Shown here: one piece after another, positions 60,250 to 64,000 of the stretch
Numbering within the stretch: the first letter of the stretch is position 1
Layout: each line of letters starts with the position of its first letter
From: Roseateles amylovorans
GTDB lineage: Bacteria; Pseudomonadota; Gammaproteobacteria; Burkholderiales; Burkholderiaceae_C
Direction: 5' to 3'
DNA: 64,000 nucleotides
Assembly (NCBI RefSeq): GCF_025398155.2
Contig: NZ_CP104562.2
Location: 682,001 to 746,000, forward strand
Notes under the pieces: model-generated
The model's database searches: none
What the model saw: only the letters and a program-made list of their open reading frames with translations
Told to the model about the DNA's origin: nothing
Program-made: the position numbers and the translations under genes

Positions 60250-60798
60250 ATGACGCTTCGCCCCTTGTCTCGACGGCTGCTCAGCCTGTCCGTGCTGCCC
60301 TTGCTGGCGCTGGGCGCCTGCGCGCAGACGCCTCCGCCACCCCCTCCACCGCCTGCGCCGGCGAGCGGTTTCAGTGCGGGCATCGAGGTCACGGAGGAGG
60401 TCGGTCCGGCGCAACTGGGCATGCCCGTGTATCCCGGCGCCCAGCCCCAGCGGGACAGTGCGGAGGACAAGTCCGCGGTCAACCTGAGCATGTGGGGTGG
60501 CCGCTTTGGTGTTCAGTTGGCCGCGGCCAAGTACCAAAGTCGCGACGATGTCGACCGCGTCGCGCGCTTCTACCGCGAGGCCCTGAATCGATACGGCGAT
60601 CTGCTGGATTGCGGCGATCCCCGCGCACCGCAGGACAAGCCCAAGGCCGGTGGACCGCTCACCTGCGACGGCGACAAGCCTGAGGCCGGCGGCCAGCTGT
60701 TCAAGGTGGGCGTGCCGAAGAACTTCCGGGTCGTCAGCATCAGGCGTCTGGATGCGCGCACCACCCAGATCAGTCTGGCGAGGGTGGCGTTGCGCTGA
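60250..60798 (+). CDS. Putative lipoprotein
   Basis: The product has 182 residues. The signal LSVLPLLALGAC ends in a lipobox-type Cys at about position 20, followed by a run of eight prolines. The mature part contains LGMPVYPGAQPQRDSAEDKS and FYREALNRYGDLLDCGD, resembling proteins that bind envelope polymers, but no family is recognised. AGGAG lies 8 nt upstream of the ATG at 60250. Its last 29 bp overlap the convergent epimerase gene. Likely inner- or outer-membrane anchored; function unknown. Confidence 0.75.
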   Translation: MTLRPLSRRLLSLSVLPLLALGACAQTPPPPPPPPAPASGFSAGIEVTEEVGPAQLGMPVYPGAQPQRDSAEDKSAVNLSMWGGRFGVQLAAAKYQSRDDVDRVARFYREALNRYGDLLDCGDPRAPQDKPKAGGPLTCDGDKPEAGGQLFKVGVPKNFRVVSIRRLDARTTQISLARVALR

Positions 60799-61795
60799 CG
60801 GCGGGCCATCCCCAGGCGAAGGGATCGTCCGGCTGGGCGATGAACTGCCCATCGAGCAGCACATAGGCGCGGCCCAGCAGGGAGGGGCGCACCTCGCCTT
60901 CACGTTCGCCGTGCTGGTAGCTGGCCTCGAAGACACTGCCGATCACGCTCTCCTGCCGCCAGACGCTGCCCGGCGCGAGCTGACCCTCCGCCGCCAGGCA
61001 GGCCAGTTTCGCGCTGGTGCCGGTGCCGCAGGGGCTGCGGTCCCAGGACAAGCCCGGGCACAGCACGAAGTTGCGCCCGCTGTTGCCGGGATCCAGGGCC
61101 GGCCCCGTCAGTTGGATGTGATCGACCTCTGCGCCGCCGGCCCCGCGCACGTCCTGTGCCTGCAGCGCCTGCCGGATCTGGGTGGTGAAAGCGGCCAGCG
61201 CGTCCACCCGGTCGGACGTGAGCGTCTGGCCGTGATCGGCGCACACAAAGAACCAGTTGCCGCCCCAGGCCACATCGCCGTGCATCGTGTGCCCTTGCAC
61301 CGTCACCGCAACCTGATGGTGCAGCCGGTAGGCCGGCACGTTGTCGATCCGGACCGTCCCGTCCAGCATGAACTCCGCCTGGATGGTGCCAACGGGGGTG
61401 TCCAGCCGCAGCGGGCCCGGACGGATTCGCCCCAGGTGCGCCAGCGAGGCCACCACGCCGATGCTGCCGTGGCCGCACATGCCCAGATAGCCGGCGCTGT
61501 TGAAGAAAATCACCCCCGCGTCGCTGCCGGGTCGCTCCGCCTCGGTCAGCAAGGCGCCCACCATCACCGCCGAGCCGCGCGGCTCGGTCACCAGCGCGCG
61601 GCGCCAGTGGTCGTGGAAGTCCCGCAGTTCCTGAAGCCGCTCCGCCATCGTGATGCCGCGCAGCACCGGCCCGCCGCTGACCACCAACCGCGTCGGCTCG
61701 CCGCCGGTGTGGGTGTCGATGATCCGGGTGGTGGGCGACGCCGCAGCCACGGCCGGGGCCGATCCGCTGAAGCTCGGGAGCGGTGGAAGGTTCAT
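60770..61795 (-). CDS. 4-Hydroxyproline 2-epimerase-type proline racemase-family enzyme
   Basis: The product has 341 residues. Both catalytic cysteines are present: C107 in GMCGHGSIG and C256 in DRSPCGTGTSA. That fits an epimerase rather than a dehydratase (which has Thr or Ser at one site). It interconverts trans-4-hydroxy-L-proline and cis-4-hydroxy-D-proline in hydroxyproline catabolism. The ATG overlaps the GntR stop by four bases, so the two are an operon. The rest of the pathway is not in the window. A proline racemase activity is the alternative. Confidence 0.9.
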   Translation of the reverse strand: MNLPPLPSFSGSAPAVAAASPTTRIIDTHTGGEPTRLVVSGGPVLRGITMAERLQELRDFHDHWRRALVTEPRGSAVMVGALLTEAERPGSDAGVIFFNSAGYLGMCGHGSIGVVASLAHLGRIRPGPLRLDTPVGTIQAEFMLDGTVRIDNVPAYRLHHQVAVTVQGHTMHGDVAWGGNWFFVCADHGQTLTSDRVDALAAFTTQIRQALQAQDVRGAGGAEVDHIQLTGPALDPGNSGRNFVLCPGLSWDRSPCGTGTSAKLACLAAEGQLAPGSVWRQESVIGSVFEASYQHGEREGEVRPSLLGRAYVLLDGQFIAQPDDPFAWGWPAVSATPPSPD

Positions 61796-62460
61796 GCGAT
61801 CACCTGTTGCGCGAATGCGCGTAAAGAATCGATGAGCGCGTCAGACGCCCGTGCGGCCGACTCGCCGTCGCCGCCGGCAATGGCTTCGGCCAGACGCTGA
61901 TGGGCCAGCGCGCCCTCGGCCACATCGCCGTGATGTCGGTAGGCATACCAGAAGCGACGGCACTGCACGATCATCGGCACCACGGCCGCCACGGCGAATC
62001 GGTTGCGGCAAGCCGCATGATTCACCCGATCCATCAACTGGTCTACCCTCATGTAGCGTTCCAGGTCTTCCCGCTGGGCGGCCTCGGCCATCTGGGCGGC
62101 ACAGGTCAGCAACTCCTCACGCTGGCGCGGCGTCGCCCGGCGGGCGGAGCAGCAGGCAATCAGCCGTTCCAGCGCGCGACGCGCCTCCAGCAGGTCCAGG
62201 TGTTCGGCGAGCTGGATGTCGCTCACCATCAGGCCGCGTCGCGGCAATTGCGCAATCAGTCCGTAAGCCACCAGCCGCATCAGCGCCTCGCGGGTGGGCG
62301 TGCGTCCCAGACCGATGCGGGCGATCAGCTCCGACTCCACCACCGGCGTGCCCGGCCGCAGCTGCAAGGTGGCGATCAGGTTCTCGATCGCGTCGTAGGC
62401 CTGGTCAGCCTGGCGGCGCTTGTCCAGTTCTTGTTGTTGTTCGAGTGTGTCTGAAGTCAT
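61792..62460 (-). CDS. GntR-family regulator, FCD type
   Basis: The product has 222 residues. A winged-helix N-terminus (about 20-80) carries GTPVVESELIARIGLGRTPT and a recognition helix region REALMRLVAYGLI; an all-helical FCD domain follows (DLLEARRALERLIACC, then AAQREDLERYMRVDQL and HHGDVAEGALAHQRL with metal-type His). It probably represses the downstream epimerase in response to hydroxyproline or a derivative. It is first in a two-gene operon. Confidence 0.9.
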   Translation of the reverse strand: MTSDTLEQQQELDKRRQADQAYDAIENLIATLQLRPGTPVVESELIARIGLGRTPTREALMRLVAYGLIAQLPRRGLMVSDIQLAEHLDLLEARRALERLIACCSARRATPRQREELLTCAAQMAEAAQREDLERYMRVDQLMDRVNHAACRNRFAVAAVVPMIVQCRRFWYAYRHHGDVAEGALAHQRLAEAIAGGDGESAARASDALIDSLRAFAQQVIA

Positions 62461-62826
62461 GGTCGCGGATCATCGCAGTTGCGGCTTGGGCGCCAGCGCC
62501 CGCCACACGATCGCTTCCACCGGTTGACGTTGACGGGGGATCGAGGGCAGCGAGGCCCAGAGGCCAGGACAGGGTGCATGACACGGGCGATGACAGGGGT
62601 GACGCGCGAGTCGAGGACAGGGGCAAACCCCTTGCCCGGCGGCCGTGCACGCTTTGACACCAAGCCATGGATTGAGTTCCCGAAGGTCAACCCCAGTTAA
62701 ATCCGCGCCCGGGAGCGACCGGGTCGTCCGAAGCGGACGCATACAATCACCGGTTCTTTCGTCCGCCCGGCAGGCCCGTCCATTCGGGGCTGCGGCCCGG
62801 ACGCTCATTTCCAGAGGGATATCGAC
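62461..62826. other. Divergent intergenic region before yajC
   Basis: These 366 bp hold a -10-like TACAAT at 62752-62757 followed by CACCGGTTCTTT, close to the rpsL and other promoters here, but no good -35. No gene was seen. The queA/tgt genes often found before yajC are absent. Confidence 0.5.
62752..62757 (+). promoter_or_regulatory. Possible -10 of the yajC operon
   Basis: TACAAT followed by CACCGGTTCTTT matches the pattern of the rpsL, rplC and rplN promoters; the -35 cannot be read. Confidence 0.35.
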
Positions 62827-63150
62827 GTGTTTATTTCCAACGCTTACGCCCAGACTGCGGGTGCATCCGATCCGACCGGTGGCTTCCTGGGCATGCTGCC
62901 GCTGGTGCTCATGTTCGTGGTGCTGTATTTCGTCATGATCCGCCCGCAGATGAAGCGCCAGAAGGAACACCGCGCGATGGTCGAGGCGCTGGCCAAGGGC
63001 GACGAGGTCATCACCACCGGCGGCCTGCTGGGCAAGGTCACCAAGATGGGTGAGGTCTACCTGAGCGTCGAGGTCGCCACCGGCGTCGAGATCCAGGTTC
63101 AGCGTTCCGCCGTGCTGCAGGTGCTGCCCAAGGGCACCGTCGGCAAGTAA
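62827..63150 (+). CDS. yajC: Sec translocase accessory subunit YajC
   Basis: The product has 107 residues. It starts with GTG at 62827, preceded by GAGGGATA. The N-terminal helix MLPLVLMFVVLYFVMIRPQM and the following cytosolic RQKEHRAMVEALAKGDEVIT with TGGLLGKV are diagnostic. It forms the SecDF-YajC complex in the inner membrane. It is followed by secD after 132 bp holding two hairpins. Confidence 0.96.
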   Translation: MFISNAYAQTAGASDPTGGFLGMLPLVLMFVVLYFVMIRPQMKRQKEHRAMVEALAKGDEVITTGGLLGKVTKMGEVYLSVEVATGVEIQVQRSAVLQVLPKGTVGK

Positions 63151-63163
63151 GCAGAACAATCCA

Positions 63164-63195
63164 GACGCCGCAGCCTCGTTCTCGAGCGCGGCGTC
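63164..63195 (+). other. Hairpin 1 in the yajC-secD gap
   Basis: GACGCCGC pairs with GCGGCGTC around a 16-base loop that itself contains CTCG/CGAG. It has no T tract, so it is not a classical terminator. Confidence 0.75.
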
Positions 63196-63201
63196 CCTGA
63201 C

Positions 63202-63232
63202 GACCCGGCCCGTGCCTCGCACCGGCCGGGTC
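63202..63232 (+). other. Hairpin 2 in the yajC-secD gap
   Basis: GACCCGGCC / GGCCGGGTC encloses GTGC-CTC-GCAC, with one C-C mismatch, a nearly perfect 31-nt hairpin 50 bp before secD. It has no T tract. Confidence 0.8.
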
Positions 63233-63282
63233 CGCTTTGAGTGGCGCCCGTGCGTCACGTCTGGTTTGCAGAGGATGTCCTC

Positions 63283-64000
63283 ATGAACCGTTATCCGCTG
63301 TGGAAGTACGCGCTCCTGCTGGTGGCGCTGCTGGTCGGCTTGATCTACACCTTGCCCAATCTGTTCGGCGAAGCGCCGGCGGTGCAGGTCTCCAGCGCCA
63401 AGGCCACCGTGAAGGTGGACGATGCCGTGCGCCAGCGCGTCGAGCAGGCCTTGGCCGAGGCCAAGGTGAATGCCGACTTCGTGCACCTGGAAGGCACGTC
63501 GGTGCGTGCCCGATTCAACGACACCGACAGCCAGATGAAGGCCCGCGACACCATCGCGCGCGCACTCAACGGCACGGAGACGGAGTCGCCGCCCTACATC
63601 GTGGCGCTGAACCTGGTGTCGCGTTCCCCCCAGTGGCTGACCAGTCTGGGCGCTTACCCCATGTACCTGGGCCTGGACCTGCGCGGCGGCGTGCACTTCC
63701 TGATGCAGGTGAACATGAAGGCGGCGCTGACCAAGAAGGCCGAATCGCTCTCGAGCGACATCCGAGCCCTGCTGCGTGACCGCAACATCCGCCACGCCGG
63801 CATCGCCCGCGATGGCGACAACGTCGTCATCAATTTCCGGGACGAGCCCACCCGCGGCCAGGCCCTGGACGTGCTGCGCGGCCAGTTCCCTGAAGTCGCC
63901 TGGACCTCGCTGGGCGCCGGCACCGAGCTGCGCCTGTCCGGCACCCTCACGCCGGCCGCCGTGATTGCCGTGCAGGACGCCGCGATCAAGCAGAACATCA
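63283..64000 (+). CDS. secD: Protein translocase subunit SecD, N-terminal part
   Basis: This gene is cut by the window end; 239 residues are visible. MNRYPLWKYALLLVALLVGL is the first membrane helix, and YPMYLGLDLRGGVHFLMQV is the conserved D1 motif of the SecD/RND family. It uses the proton gradient to drive late protein export. GAGG lies nine bases upstream of the ATG. It follows yajC, the standard order. Confidence 0.96.
   Translation, partial: MNRYPLWKYALLLVALLVGLIYTLPNLFGEAPAVQVSSAKATVKVDDAVRQRVEQALAEAKVNADFVHLEGTSVRARFNDTDSQMKARDTIARALNGTETESPPYIVALNLVSRSPQWLTSLGAYPMYLGLDLRGGVHFLMQVNMKAALTKKAESLSSDIRALLRDRNIRHAGIARDGDNVVINFRDEPTRGQALDVLRGQFPEVAWTSLGAGTELRLSGTLTPAAVIAVQDAAIKQNI

Overview
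The window is about 64 kb of GC-rich DNA from a betaproteobacterium, most likely order Burkholderiales and perhaps near Roseateles/Mitsuaria/Rubrivivax. The evidence is the gene order tRNA-Tyr/Gly/Thr-tuf-tRNA-Trp-secE-nusG-rplKAJL-rpoBC running straight into rpsLG-fusA-tuf and the S10/spc/alpha clusters, the C- forms of S4 and S14, and the LivHMGF, HDOD and ProQ/FinO genes nearby. The genus is inference.

Region 1 (1-6.5 kb) looks like a carbohydrate-uptake locus. It holds the end of an AmpG-like MFS permease, a GH16-like secreted protein, a NagX-like acyltransferase, a DUF6445/2OG-oxygenase-like protein, and a convergent Xanthomonas/Caulobacter-type TonB-dependent receptor. An amino-sugar or glucan substrate fits.

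Region 2 (7.0-42.5 kb) is one long transcription/translation block: four tRNAs, two near-identical tuf genes, secE, nusG, rpoB, rpoC, rpoA, secY, infA and about 30 ribosomal protein genes, including rpmJ (37 codons). It is not one uniform operon. Intrinsic terminators lie after rpoC, rpsJ, rpsQ, rpsD and rplQ. Fresh promoters lie before rpsL, rplC and rplN, and a PIN-domain gene and a peroxiredoxin gene are inserted at operon joints.

Region 3 (42.7-51.4 kb) holds dsbD, two identical initiator tRNA genes, a small membrane protein, selD, a DTW-domain (TapT-like) gene, a proQ/FinO gene, two paralogous tiny zinc-binding-like proteins flanking tdk, and a GAF-domain gene.

Region 4 (51.5-62.5 kb) is accessory metabolism and transport: a divergent crotonase-family gene and branched-chain-type ABC transporter with a LivM-LivG fusion, a VOC/PhnB-like protein, an HDOD protein, an osmoprotectant-type binding-protein/permease fusion with an Ala-Ser repeat linker, a lipoprotein, and a hydroxyproline-epimerase/GntR pair.

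Region 5 (62.8 kb to the end) is yajC and the start of secD, separated by two strong hairpins.

No rRNA, CRISPR array, prophage, transposase or integron was seen. The most interesting signals are a shared -10/discriminator motif across several promoters, the terminator/promoter breaks inside the ribosomal block, the Cys-motif paralog pair, the two transporter fusions, and in-frame hexanucleotide repeats encoding dipeptide linkers. All sites were read by eye; no alignment or folding program was run.
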